NCBI RefSeq assembly: GCF_023015905.1
Contig: NZ_JALKBD010000018.1
Span: forward strand, 50,036-114,035
Reading direction: 5' to 3'
From: Arenibacter sp. F20364
Lineage (GTDB): Bacteria > Bacteroidota > Bacteroidia > Flavobacteriales > Flavobacteriaceae
DNA length: 64,000 nt
Shown in pieces: positions 36,815 through 45,877 of this stretch. Below the pieces are notes generated by a model, which was not told where the DNA came from, searched no databases, and saw nothing but the letters and a program-made list of their open reading frames with translations. A program made the position numbers and the translations under genes. How positions within the stretch are numbered: position 1 is the first letter of the stretch; each line of letters starts with the position of its first letter.

Positions 36815-37573
36815 ATGAAAGAAAAAATTAGAATATTTTTAGAAACAGACCTTCTGGAGAAATATCTCTTGGGCACTACTTCCCAAGAGGAAGCATTACA
36901 GGTAGAAAGATATATTGCCATGTATCCCGAAGTTAGGGACACCTACTCCGAACTTCAGGAAAACCTTGAAGTATTTGCCAAACTACATGCCATTAAAACT
37001 CCGGATGGCCTTAAAGAAAGAATTCAAAATAAGATCAAAAATGAGAATTCCGGCAGATCAAAATTCTTTAGGTACGCTATTGCGGCCAGTTTTGCCGCAC
37101 TTCTTTTTGCAGGAGCATCCTATTTCTTTTGGAACCAAAACCAAAACTTACAAGAGGAAAATGTTATTGTCAACAATAAGATCCAAAACTTGGAAGAGAA
37201 TATGCGCATACAATTGGAAGATGTCAGAAATCAATTTATTGTCCTTAACAATCCCAAAACCAAGCGACTTACAGTTAAAGGCAACAATAAGGCCAAAGAA
37301 CTTAAGGCGGTTGCTTATGTTAATCCCGTAAAAAAGCTTTCCTATATCAATGTGAGCAAATTGCCAAACCTACCGGAAAACCAATGCTACCAAATGTGGG
37401 CGGAGGTCAACGGACAAATGCTCAACCTGGGAGTAATTCAGGAGGCTAGCAATAGTGAAAAACTAATGGCCCTACCCTATGGCGAGAATGCCGTTGGATA
37501 TATCACCATTGAACCAACAGGAGGTAATTCCAAGCCTACCATCGAAAATATAGTAGCAAATATCTCCTATTAA
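36815..37573 (+). CDS. Anti-sigma factor (RskA C-terminal type)
   Basis: A 252-residue single-pass membrane protein. The N-terminal cytoplasmic part (LLEKYLLGTTSQEEALQVER) should bind the sigma factor; a membrane helix lies near residues 86-106 (YAIAASFAALLFAGASYFFW), a coiled coil follows (NLQEENVIVNNKIQNLEENM), then the extracytoplasmic RskA-like domain (CYQMWAEVNGQMLNLG). Regulated proteolysis of such anchors releases the sigma factor. The signal sensed is unknown. Confidence 0.9.
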   Translation: MKEKIRIFLETDLLEKYLLGTTSQEEALQVERYIAMYPEVRDTYSELQENLEVFAKLHAIKTPDGLKERIQNKIKNENSGRSKFFRYAIAASFAALLFAGASYFFWNQNQNLQEENVIVNNKIQNLEENMRIQLEDVRNQFIVLNNPKTKRLTVKGNNKAKELKAVAYVNPVKKLSYINVSKLPNLPENQCYQMWAEVNGQMLNLGVIQEASNSEKLMALPYGENAVGYITIEPTGGNSKPTIENIVANISY

Positions 37574-37603
37574 ATTAAGGACTTAAAGTAATCCTAATCA
37601 TTA

Positions 37604-37632
37604 TTGGGAAGCTTAATAATTTCATATCTTTG
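37604..37632 (+). promoter_or_regulatory. Bacteroidota promoter of the small membrane protein gene
   Basis: TTG at 37604-37606 and TATCTTTG at 37625-37632, 18 bp apart, a good match to the Bacteroidota consensus. The ATG at 37652 lies 20 bp downstream. Confidence 0.6.
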
Positions 37633-37651
37633 CATAAAATAATGCAAGGAT

Positions 37652-37855
37652 ATGAAATTATTACTTTTAACAATAGGTCTACTTGCACTTGCTTTTGCAG
37701 GTATTGCCATAAAAATTTGGTCCAAAAAGGATGGCAAATTCGCTGGAACATGTGCCAGTCAGAGTCCGTTTTTAAATCAGGACGGTGAAGCATGTGGTTT
37801 CTGTGGCAAACTCCCTACCGAGCAGGACTGCAGAAAGGATTCAGTAACGCAATAA
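37652..37855 (+). CDS. Small membrane-anchored cysteine-containing protein
   Basis: A 67-residue protein with one N-terminal hydrophobic helix (LLLLTIGLLALAFAGIAIKIW) and a short tail holding four cysteines: GTCASQ, then EACGFCGKLP and QDCRKD. Similar small proteins are often annotated only as membrane or secreted protein in Bacteroidota. The Cys set could bind metal or form disulfides outside the membrane. It lies between two sigma factor operons with its own promoter; no function is known. Confidence 0.75.
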   Translation: MKLLLLTIGLLALAFAGIAIKIWSKKDGKFAGTCASQSPFLNQDGEACGFCGKLPTEQDCRKDSVTQ

Positions 37856-37891
37856 AAATCCTCCAAATATCACCCTATACAAATTCTCATC

Positions 37892-38458
37892 TTGGACAAA
37901 ACCGAAGAACCGCTTCCCAAACTTATTGAAAAAGCCAAATTGGGCAATCAGATAGCCTTCAGTGCCTTACTAAATAGCTTTTGGAACGATGTCTACGGTT
38001 TTCAATTGATCCGAACCAAAAATGAGAACGACGCCGAGGACATTACTATCCAGACCTTTTCCAAAGCTTTTGACAATATACATACCTTTAATGAGGCCTA
38101 TGAATTTAAGACCTGGCTGATTGCCATTTCCAAAAATTTGCACATAGACCTAATCCGTAAAAGCAAAAGAAATGTCCTACAAGGCAACCAAGATGGTAGC
38201 AGCGAAGCCATTAAGAAAGTTTTGGATGATGCCCCCTCCCCAGAGGACAGTCTAATAACCGAACAAAATCTAGCAGCTTTATTGGAGTACATCAAAAGGC
38301 TGAAACCACATTACCAGGAAGTAATAAACCTACGATATTTTCAGGAGCTTCCCTATTCCGAAATTGCTGAAAAATTAGGGGAACCCATCAATAACGTAAA
38401 AGTTAAACTACTACGGGCCAAAAGGCTGCTTGCAGAAATTATTAAAAATAATAATTAG
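37892..38458 (+). CDS. RNA polymerase sigma-70 family factor (second ECF)
   Basis: A 188-residue ECF sigma factor. Region 2: LNSFWNDVYGFQL and DAEDITIQTFSKAFDNI; region 4: INLRYFQELPYSEIAEKL and NNVKVKLLRAKRLLAEI. No ATG precedes the conserved N terminus in frame, so a TTG at 37892 is the likely start. No anti-sigma gene adjoins it; the next gene is lipA after 250 bp. Regulator and regulon are unknown. Confidence 0.88.
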   Translation: MDKTEEPLPKLIEKAKLGNQIAFSALLNSFWNDVYGFQLIRTKNENDAEDITIQTFSKAFDNIHTFNEAYEFKTWLIAISKNLHIDLIRKSKRNVLQGNQDGSSEAIKKVLDDAPSPEDSLITEQNLAALLEYIKRLKPHYQEVINLRYFQELPYSEIAEKLGEPINNVKVKLLRAKRLLAEIIKNNN

Positions 38459-38686
38459 ATGCTAGGCACTGGCCATAGAGTATAAGCCAAGAAATACAAC
38501 GCCCTGCCCCTCCGAAAGGCTACCAGCTTTTTTTTCACTGTCATCCTCCTATCTCCCTGCTTACCGCAAGCAGCTTAGTACCCCATTCCATTCTAGTCCA
38601 CCCGCTTAAATTTACAGTGCAACCAGATTGATGGTGGCTTTGCCATACTTTGCTTCCATTTGGCAATTTAACTATTTCCCATTTCG

Positions 38687-38694
38687 TATATTTG
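38687..38694 (+). promoter_or_regulatory. Putative -7 element for lipA
   Basis: TATATTTG fits TAnnTTTG and ends 14 bp before the lipA ATG at 38709. It lies inside the longer in-frame extension, which supports the shorter start. A TTTG lies 24 bp upstream, too far for a standard -33 box. Confidence 0.45.
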
Positions 38695-38708
38695 TACAAA
38701 ATCTTAGC

Positions 38709-39584
38709 ATGAGTATCGAAACTATAGACAGTGTTATCCCTCCAAAAGGCAAACCCAAATGGTTAAGGGTAAAACTTCCAACGGGTAAGAAATACACCCA
38801 GTTGAGAGGATTGGTGGATAAGTACAATCTTCATACTATCTGCACCTCCGGTAGTTGTCCAAATATGGGCGAATGTTGGGGCGAAGGTACCGCCACTTTT
38901 ATGATCCTAGGAAACGTTTGCACCCGTTCCTGTGGATTTTGTGGAGTAAAAACAGGTAGGCCAGAAGATGTAGATTGGGCAGAGCCGGAAAAAGTGGCCA
39001 GGTCCATTAAAATAATGGATATTAAGCATGCTGTAATTACCTCGGTCGATCGTGATGATCTGAAGGATATGGGATCTATAATATGGGCCGAAACCGTGAA
39101 GGCCATACGAAGAATGAATCCCAACACCACGCTGGAGACCTTGATTCCTGATTTTCAAGGCATCACCACCCATTTAGATCGAATACTTGCTGTTGGGCCC
39201 GAAGTGATATCCCACAATATGGAAACGGTAAAAAGGCTAACAAGGGAAGTTCGTATACAAGCAAAATACGAAAGAAGTCTTGGAGTCCTTTCCTATTTAA
39301 AAGAAAACGGCGCCAACCGCACCAAGTCTGGAATAATGCTGGGGCTTGGCGAAAGGGAGGAAGAGGTCATCCAAACCATGGAGGATCTGAGAGCGGCCAA
39401 TGTAGATGTCGTTACTATTGGACAATATTTGCAACCATCCAAAAAACATTTACCGGTAAAAGAGTTTATTTTGCCAGACCAGTTCAAGAAATATGAAGAA
39501 ATAGGACTTCAACTTGGTTTTAGACACGTAGAAAGCGGCGCTTTGGTTCGCTCTTCTTACAAGGCGCACAAACATATCAAGTAA
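38709..39584 (+). CDS. lipA: Lipoyl synthase
   Basis: A 291-residue radical-SAM enzyme inserting sulfur into octanoyl groups of 2-oxo-acid dehydrogenases and glycine cleavage H protein. The auxiliary cluster cysteines ([13 protein letters not shown]), the radical SAM triad ([12 protein letters not shown]) and the C-terminal RSSYKAH serine are all present. The ATG at 38709 begins MSIETIDSV, the usual flavobacterial start; the open frame upstream (27 codons) is unlike the family and contains the promoter-like element. Next is gap, 69 bp downstream. Confidence 0.96.
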   Translation: MSIETIDSVIPPKGKPKWLRVKLPTGKKYTQLRGLVDKYNLHTICTSGSCPNMGECWGEGTATFMILGNVCTRSCGFCGVKTGRPEDVDWAEPEKVARSIKIMDIKHAVITSVDRDDLKDMGSIIWAETVKAIRRMNPNTTLETLIPDFQGITTHLDRILAVGPEVISHNMETVKRLTREVRIQAKYERSLGVLSYLKENGANRTKSGIMLGLGEREEEVIQTMEDLRAANVDVVTIGQYLQPSKKHLPVKEFILPDQFKKYEEIGLQLGFRHVESGALVRSSYKAHKHIK

Positions 39585-39653
39585 GCAAAACTTACACCCC
39601 ATATCTATATTATCATCCCGTATTTTATACGGACAAAATGGCTTACCACTTTT

Positions 39654-40664
39654 ATGAAGCAGATTAATATTGGCATAAACGGCTTTGGCCGAATTGGTCG
39701 TACCCTGTTTAGACTCCTTAGTGAACAACATCATTTAAGAGTGGTGGCAATAAACGATTTGGCCGATGCACCTACTTTGTCCCATCTCTTAAAATATGAT
39801 AGTATACACGGTGTATTTCCAAAAGAAGTATCACACAGTGAAAGTCATATAATCGTTGAAAATAACAAAGTCGCCCTATTAAATCACAAATCTCCCAAAG
39901 ATATACCTTGGTCCGATCACAAGGTTGATATCGTTGTCGAGGCCACTGGGAAGTTCAAGGACAGGGACATCTTGGAGGAACATTTAAAAAATGGGGCAAA
40001 AAAGGTTATTCTTAGTGTACCTCCAACCGAGGATGACATAAAGATGGTGGTATATGGTATAAACCATGAAACCATGGATAAGACGGATGATATTATTTCC
40101 AATGCTTCCTGTACCACCAACAATGCGGCACCCATGATCAAGGTAATACAAGATCTTTGTGGTATAGAACAGGCCTATATAACCACCATCCATTCCTATA
40201 CCACGGACCAAAGTCTGCACGATCAACCACATAAGGATCTAAGAAGGGCCAGAGCGGCCTCACAATCCATTGTCCCTACCACTACCGGTGCAGCTAAGGC
40301 ATTGACGAGAATTTTTCCCGAATTATCCGATGTTATAGGCGGCTGTGGCATTAGGGTTCCAGTGCCCAATGGCTCTTTGACCGATATCACTTTTAATGTA
40401 AAAAGACAAACTTCCATAGAGGAAATTAATGATGCTTTTTATAAAATATCGCAAAAAGAACTTAAAAACATTCTATATTACACAAAAGACCCTATAGTTT
40501 CCATTGATATAAACAATACTTACTACTCTTGTACGTTTGATTCTCTGATGACTTCCGTCATCGGAAAAATGGTAAAGATTATTGGATGGTACGATAACGA
40601 ATCCGGATACAGCAGTAGAATTGTAGATTTGATTAACTTTATAATAAGTAAAAAATACGTTTGA
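39654..40664 (+). CDS. gap: Glyceraldehyde-3-phosphate dehydrogenase
   Basis: A 336-residue NAD-dependent enzyme of glycolysis. Rossmann start GINGFGRIGRTLFRLL, catalytic Cys in SNASCTTNN, the substrate-phosphate motif and IIGWYDNESGYSSR at the C terminus are diagnostic. The second cysteine of the common CTTNC is Asn here, harmless for catalysis. Most flavobacteria carry more than one gap gene, so this may be the gluconeogenic or an alternative isozyme. Its stop (TGA) overlaps the TTG start of the following sensor kinase. Confidence 0.94.
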   Translation: MKQINIGINGFGRIGRTLFRLLSEQHHLRVVAINDLADAPTLSHLLKYDSIHGVFPKEVSHSESHIIVENNKVALLNHKSPKDIPWSDHKVDIVVEATGKFKDRDILEEHLKNGAKKVILSVPPTEDDIKMVVYGINHETMDKTDDIISNASCTTNNAAPMIKVIQDLCGIEQAYITTIHSYTTDQSLHDQPHKDLRRARAASQSIVPTTTGAAKALTRIFPELSDVIGGCGIRVPVPNGSLTDITFNVKRQTSIEEINDAFYKISQKELKNILYYTKDPIVSIDINNTYYSCTFDSLMTSVIGKMVKIIGWYDNESGYSSRIVDLINFIISKKYV

Positions 40665-42886
40665 GACTTATATTCTTACATATAAATTTGAACAGAAAAT
40701 TTTGGATCCTTACGGTTCTATTGTTTTTTTGCCTTGGCCATTCCTATACCCAAGAAAACAAAACTGCGGGGACCGACATAGAATATTATTTTGAAAAAGC
40801 CAGGGAATGGGGCAATAAAAATAAGATGGAACTTGCCTTGGAGGACTTAAATACCGCCATGGAAATTGCTTTTAAGAACAATGACCAAAAGGCCTTGATA
40901 GATACCTATCACAAATTTGCCATTTTATATTTACGACTTCAAAAAGATGATAGCGCCGAATATTATGCGGACAGATCAAAATCCCTTTTAAAAGATATTT
41001 CCTATCCTTATGGTGAAGCAACACATAAATATATAGATGCCATTATTTCTTATCGGGAGGGTAAAAATTTCTTGGCCATCTCAATGCTGAACGAAGCCAA
41101 ACAGATAAACAACGATAGGAATTTATTGAACAATATTCTTTTTGTAGAGGGAATTATTTTCCTAAACCTGGAAAAATATGAAAGCGCTACAAAAAATTTC
41201 AACGCCCTTGCCGTAAATACGGATATATATGAGAAAGACTATCTGGCTGCGAAGGCACATGTTAAATTAGCAGAAATCCACAACAAAACAGAGGATTACG
41301 AGGAAAGCATCAAAAATGCACAGAGCGCCCTAAAATTAGCCAAAGCGAATGACTTTTATTTGGAAGCATTGGAAGCCAATAAACTGCTTGCCCAATCCAA
41401 TGAAAAACTGGGACTTTTTGAATCTGCCTTGTTTTTTAATAGAAACATATTGAATATCAAGGATTCTATCTTTACCATTGAAAAGAGTCTTGGGGAAGCC
41501 AAAACAGCGGATAAGATCCAAACAAATTTTATGAAGGATGAAATTGGCCGACAGGAAGCCAAGATCGAAGAACTTAGTCAATCCAAAAACAGAACTGAAA
41601 TAACTGCCATTTTAACTTCGGCCTTTTTGATAGTCATTTCCATATTGGCAGTTTCACTCTACCGTAACAACCAGATCAAATTAAAGACCAACGATCTATT
41701 GCATACCAAGAACAACGAATTGCAGGCTGCAAGGGATGCCGCGGTAATGGCCATGGAAGCCAAAACCAATTTCTTGTCCACAGTTAGCCATGAATTGCGA
41801 ACACCTCTGTATGCCGTTACCGGCCTAACACACTTATTGCTGGAGGAGAACCCAAGTGAAAATCAAAAAGAACATTTAAAATCGCTGAAGTTTTCCGGGG
41901 ACTACTTATTGAATTTCATAAATGACATCCTACAAATCAACAAAATAGATGCAGACAAGCTAGAGGCACTGCAAATAGATTTTAATCTAAAAAAGATACT
42001 TTCTGAAGTAATCAATTCCTTGCATCAGAGTGCCAAGGCCAACAAAACCAAAATTGTACTGGAATTTGATGAGGATATTCCATCGCACCTTTTGGGAGAC
42101 CCCCTTAAACTTTCCCAAGTTTTCATAAATCTAATTGGAAATGGAATAAAATTTACCAAGGAAGGTCAAGTAACAGTTATAGCCAAGCTCGCCAAGAAAG
42201 TGGAGGAGAATTTGACCATTTATTTTGAGGTAAAGGATAATGGAATTGGAATAGACCCGGAAAGGCAACTTACCATTTTTGACAGCTTTGAACAAGGCTC
42301 TATCCAGATCAACAGGGAATATGGTGGTACCGGCCTGGGATTGACCATAGTAAAAAGCTTACTGGGATTATTTGGCAGTAAAATTGGACTAAAGAGCGAA
42401 TTGGGCAAAGGAAGTTCCTTTTTCTTTGAGTTGGATTTAAAAAGCAAGGATGACCTTATTGATGATATCCCATTCGAAATTACCGAGGTGGAATACGATT
42501 TTGCAGGACTTCATATATTGATTGTGGAGGACAACAAAATTAACCAGGTGATTACCAAGAAAATGCTCAATAAAAAGGATATTACCTGTGACATTGCCAG
42601 CAACGGATTAGAGGCCGTGGCCATGGTTAGAAAAACGGATTATGACTGTATCCTAATGGATATCCATATGCCTGGAATTAGTGGTGAAGAAGCTACAATA
42701 GAAATCAGAAAGTTCAATAGATTAGTGCCTATTATTGCCCTTACTGCGATTTCCTTAGATGACAGTTTGGAAAGTTTTTATGCTGCCGGATGTAATGATG
42801 TAGTTACGAAACCCTTCAAACCTGAGATATTCTATCAAAAAATAGGCGAGAATATATTTAATTCCAAAAAAAAAATTGAAGCCTAA
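40661..42886 (+). CDS. TPR-containing hybrid histidine kinase
   Basis: A 741-residue sensor. After a signal peptide (WILTVLLFFCLGHSYTQ) there is a tetratricopeptide array (about 25-270) that would sit in the periplasm, a membrane helix near 310-330, a coiled coil, HisKA with His377 (SHELRTPL), HATPase (NLIGNGIKFT, DNGIGIDPE, GGTGLGLTIV) and a receiver with Asp667 (CILMDIHMPG) and Lys in TKPFKP. No DNA-binding domain, so output needs a partner. Starts available are TTG at 40661 (overlapping the gap stop as TTGA) or TTG at 40688; the latter gives a tidier signal peptide. The 3' end overlaps lpxK by 4 bp, convergent. Confidence 0.9.
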   Translation: MRLIFLHINLNRKFWILTVLLFFCLGHSYTQENKTAGTDIEYYFEKAREWGNKNKMELALEDLNTAMEIAFKNNDQKALIDTYHKFAILYLRLQKDDSAEYYADRSKSLLKDISYPYGEATHKYIDAIISYREGKNFLAISMLNEAKQINNDRNLLNNILFVEGIIFLNLEKYESATKNFNALAVNTDIYEKDYLAAKAHVKLAEIHNKTEDYEESIKNAQSALKLAKANDFYLEALEANKLLAQSNEKLGLFESALFFNRNILNIKDSIFTIEKSLGEAKTADKIQTNFMKDEIGRQEAKIEELSQSKNRTEITAILTSAFLIVISILAVSLYRNNQIKLKTNDLLHTKNNELQAARDAAVMAMEAKTNFLSTVSHELRTPLYAVTGLTHLLLEENPSENQKEHLKSLKFSGDYLLNFINDILQINKIDADKLEALQIDFNLKKILSEVINSLHQSAKANKTKIVLEFDEDIPSHLLGDPLKLSQVFINLIGNGIKFTKEGQVTVIAKLAKKVEENLTIYFEVKDNGIGIDPERQLTIFDSFEQGSIQINREYGGTGLGLTIVKSLLGLFGSKIGLKSELGKGSSFFFELDLKSKDDLIDDIPFEITEVEYDFAGLHILIVEDNKINQVITKKMLNKKDITCDIASNGLEAVAMVRKTDYDCILMDIHMPGISGEEATIEIRKFNRLVPIIALTAISLDDSLESFYAAGCNDVVTKPFKPEIFYQKIGENIFNSKKKIEA

Positions 42887-43887
42887 GGAGTAGTTGGATC
42901 ATCGCTCAACAAATTCAATAACACCTCTTTTCCCCCGTTCATAAATTTGTGCCTTACCCCTATATAATAAAGGTTTTCCACCTTGCCCTCCAGCCTTACA
43001 TAATCCTTTTCGGTCGTAAGCACAAGGTCCCTACTATTGAACAAGGCAATTTCCTTCTCCGAAAAAAAATGATGGTCGGGATAGGCCAAATGTTCAAAGG
43101 GAATTCCTTGACCGCTTAAGAAGCTTACCAACGGTTTTGGATTTGCTATTCCAGTTACCAAAGTCACTTTTCTATTTCTGAGTTCGGCCAAGTCCATCTC
43201 CCCCAAGTTGCCTTTTAATGATTTTTCATAATCCAAAAAGCTAAAAATTACTTTTTGACTTGTAGCAGGGTTCAATTTTTTTAGGATTCCTTGTTGCTCG
43301 GACCCGCTCAAATTAGGGGGACATTTAGTAACCACAATGATATTGGCACGTTTGGCTTCGCGTTTGCTATCCCTTAAATTCCCACTAGGCAAATACCAAT
43401 CATCAACATATAAATTGGAGTAGGAAGTCAATAAAACATATTGACCACATCTCACTTTTCTATGTTGAAACGCATCATCCAATAAAATAATATTGGGGCC
43501 AATGGTTTTCTCCAAAATGGAAATGCCGTTCCGCCTGTCCGCATCGACCGCAACAAAGGCATTGGGGAATTTTTTATGGATCTGATAGGGCTCGTCGCCT
43601 AGTTCCCCTACGCCTATACCAGGTTTGGCCAACACATACCCTTTCGATTTTCGACCATACCCCCTGCTCAACACCGCTATTTTAGATTGCGCTTTAACAT
43701 TGGCAATAAAAAATTCTATCATTGGCGTTTTACCCGTACCCCCTACGCTTAGATTCCCAACACAAATTGTTTTGGTTCTAAAGGATTCGGAAGAAAAAAT
43801 ACCTACATCATAAAGATAATTCCGCAGGTATACCACCAGGGCGTATATCAGTGAAATGGGAAAGCCTAATTTTCTTAGTAGCTGCAT
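42883..43887 (-). CDS. lpxK: Tetraacyldisaccharide 4'-kinase
   Basis: A 334-residue membrane-associated kinase adding the 4'-phosphate in lipid A synthesis. The P-loop reads VGNLSVGGTGKTP; LLDDAFQHRKV is the conserved D-D-x-x-Q-H motif; VTGIANPKPLVSFL and YPDHHFFSEKE complete the signature. ATG 43887 opens MQLLRKLGFPISLIYAL, the amphipathic membrane helix of the family; 23 further codons upstream are open but would overlap the nif3 promoter. Divergent with nif3. Confidence 0.93.
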   Translation of the reverse strand: MQLLRKLGFPISLIYALVVYLRNYLYDVGIFSSESFRTKTICVGNLSVGGTGKTPMIEFFIANVKAQSKIAVLSRGYGRKSKGYVLAKPGIGVGELGDEPYQIHKKFPNAFVAVDADRRNGISILEKTIGPNIILLDDAFQHRKVRCGQYVLLTSYSNLYVDDWYLPSGNLRDSKREAKRANIIVVTKCPPNLSGSEQQGILKKLNPATSQKVIFSFLDYEKSLKGNLGEMDLAELRNRKVTLVTGIANPKPLVSFLSGQGIPFEHLAYPDHHFFSEKEIALFNSRDLVLTTEKDYVRLEGKVENLYYIGVRHKFMNGGKEVLLNLLSDDPTTP

Positions 43888-43908
43888 TAGAACGAAAATA
43901 TAATATTT

Positions 43909-43916
43909 TATCTTTG
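43909..43916 (+). promoter_or_regulatory. Putative -7 element for the Nif3-like gene
   Basis: TATCTTTG, an exact TAnnTTTG match, 20 bp upstream of the ATG at 43937, in the 49-bp gap between lpxK and the Nif3-like gene. Confidence 0.5.
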
Positions 43917-43936
43917 GAAGACCATAAATTCTAAAA

Positions 43937-45031
43937 ATGATCATAAAACAAGTCATAGAGACCCTGGAAGAGTTGGCGCCACTGAATTATGCTGAAGATT
44001 TTGACAATGTGGGGCTCTTGGTAGGGAATGCCAATAATGAGGTAAGCGGTATCTTGGTAACCTTGGACACCTTGGAAAGTGTAGTAGATGAGGCCATAGC
44101 AAAAAAATGCAATCTTATAGTTAGTTTCCACCCGATTATTTTTGGTGGGTTAAAGAAAATTACTGGCTCCAATTACGTGCAAAGGGTAGTAATTAAGGCC
44201 ATTAAACACGATATTGCCATATACAGTATGCATACCGCATTGGACAATTGCCCCCAAGGGGTCAATGCCAAAATCTGTGAAGTACTAGGACTGCACAATA
44301 CAAGTATTCTTATCCCACAGACGGGCACAATTGGAAAATTGACCACTTATGTCCCCAAGGAGAATGCCGAAGCCCTTAAAACCGCTCTATTCCATGCCGG
44401 AGCCGGAAATATTGGCAATTACAGCAATTGTAGTTTTACAGTCGAGGGCACGGGGAGTTACCAAGCCAATGCGGGAGCCAACCCCTATTTGGGGGAAATT
44501 GGGGAAACACATTATGAGAACGAATCCCAAATAAGCCTTACCTATGGGAAAGCAAATGAACAAAACATTTTGAAAGCCCTTTTTAGCAACCATCCCTATG
44601 AGGAGGTTGCCTATGAGCTACAAACTTTGGAAAACAAAAATCAAAATATTGGCATGGGCATGGTAGGAAATTTGGAAAAATCGATGGACGAAGTCGATTT
44701 TTTTGATTTTTTAAAGAAAAAAATGAATGTTTCCTGCATAAGACACTCAGATTTTATAGGAAAAAAAATACATAAAGTTGCTCTTTTGGGAGGAAGCGGC
44801 TCTTTTGCCATTTCTTCCGCAATAGCCGCAAATGCTGATATTTTCATAACATCCGATTTAAAATACCATCAATTTTATGAGGCGGAAGGTAAAATACTCT
44901 TGGCAGATATTGGGCACTATGAAACAGAGCAGTTTACAAAAAATCTCTTAGTTGATTATCTTACGAAAAAAATTCCTAATTTTGCAGTCTCTTTATCGGA
45001 GAGCAAAACAAATCCCATCAAGTATTTTTAA
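43937..45031 (+). CDS. Nif3-like dinuclear metal centre protein
   Basis: A 364-residue YbgI/Nif3-family protein (GTP cyclohydrolase 1 type 2-like fold). Metal ligands are visible in the LIVSFHPIIFGGLK motif and the C-terminal FITSDLKYHQFYEAEG and LADIGHYETE. The central insertion (about 130-230), typical of the long form, resembles a PII-like domain with GNYSNCSFTVEGTG. Cellular role is unclear despite wide conservation. Two bases separate its stop from the next gene, which is its usual partner across bacteria. Confidence 0.92.
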   Translation: MIIKQVIETLEELAPLNYAEDFDNVGLLVGNANNEVSGILVTLDTLESVVDEAIAKKCNLIVSFHPIIFGGLKKITGSNYVQRVVIKAIKHDIAIYSMHTALDNCPQGVNAKICEVLGLHNTSILIPQTGTIGKLTTYVPKENAEALKTALFHAGAGNIGNYSNCSFTVEGTGSYQANAGANPYLGEIGETHYENESQISLTYGKANEQNILKALFSNHPYEEVAYELQTLENKNQNIGMGMVGNLEKSMDEVDFFDFLKKKMNVSCIRHSDFIGKKIHKVALLGGSGSFAISSAIAANADIFITSDLKYHQFYEAEGKILLADIGHYETEQFTKNLLVDYLTKKIPNFAVSLSESKTNPIKYF

Positions 45032-45033
45032 AT

Positions 45034-45813
45034 ATGGCAACAAAGACAGAAACAACGGTAGAAGAAAAGTTAAGAGCACTATATGATTTGCAATTAATTG
45101 ATTCTAGAGTTGATGAGATAAGAAATGTTAGAGGAGAACTTCCTCTAGAAGTAGAAGATTTGGAAGACGAGGTACTTGGCCTTAAAACAAGAATGGATAA
45201 GCTTAAGACCGATGTTGAAACCGTTAACTACGAAATAGGCGCCAAAAAAAATCTAATCGATGAGGCCAAAGTCCTGATCAAAAAATACGCGGAACAACAA
45301 AAGAATGTCCGTAACAGTAGGGAATTCAATTCCTTGACCAAGGAAGTGGAATTCCAAGAACTTGAGATTCAATTGGCGGAAAAGAACATCAAGGAGTTCA
45401 AAGCGCAGATAGAGCAGAAAAAAGAAGTTATAACCGCAACCAAAGAGCGTTTAGCCGAAAGGGAATCTCACTTAAAGCACAAGAAGGGCGAGTTGAACGC
45501 TATTTTGGCAGAAACAGAGAAGGAAGAAAAAGCACTTCTAAAAAAATCGGAAGAATATCAATCCCAAATCGAGGAGCGATTGGTAAAGGCTTACAATAGA
45601 ATCCGAAATAATGTAAAAAATGGTTTGGCAGTAGTGCCTATTGAAAGAGGTGCCTCAGGTGGATCTTTCTTTACCATTCCACCACAAGTTCAGGTAGAGA
45701 TTGCGTCGCGCAAGAAAATAATTAGTGATGAACACAGTGGTAGAATTTTGGTAGATCCAGTTTTAGCCGAGGAAGAGCAGGAAAAAATGCAAAAGTTGTT
45801 TTCTAAATTATAG
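45034..45813 (+). CDS. Coiled-coil C4-type zinc-ribbon family protein without its cysteines
   Basis: A 259-residue protein: a long antiparallel coiled coil (about 10-190) followed by the ribbon region of the CT398/DUF164 family. In the family, four cysteines bind zinc in C-G-G-C and C-E-x-C-G-R. Here these are Ser208, Ser211, Asp232 and Ser235 (ASGGSFFTIPPQ and DEHSGRILVDP), so zinc binding should be lost while the surrounding sequence is well kept. It is coupled to the Nif3-like gene (two-base gap), a widespread pairing, and ends at a strong terminator. Confidence 0.9.
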   Translation: MATKTETTVEEKLRALYDLQLIDSRVDEIRNVRGELPLEVEDLEDEVLGLKTRMDKLKTDVETVNYEIGAKKNLIDEAKVLIKKYAEQQKNVRNSREFNSLTKEVEFQELEIQLAEKNIKEFKAQIEQKKEVITATKERLAERESHLKHKKGELNAILAETEKEEKALLKKSEEYQSQIEERLVKAYNRIRNNVKNGLAVVPIERGASGGSFFTIPPQVQVEIASRKKIISDEHSGRILVDPVLAEEEQEKMQKLFSKL

Positions 45814-45830
45814 AATTTAACAGCTAATAA

Positions 45831-45867
45831 AAAACAAAGGCCATCTTTTCAGATGGCCTTTGTTTTT
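45831..45867. terminator. Strong bidirectional terminator
   Basis: A perfect 15-bp stem: arms 45831-45845 and 45852-45866, loop TTTTCA, with a T tract on the plus strand and A/T ends on the other. It separates the zinc-ribbon gene from convergent kmo. Confidence 0.92.
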
Positions 45868-45877
45868 ATCATTAAGT

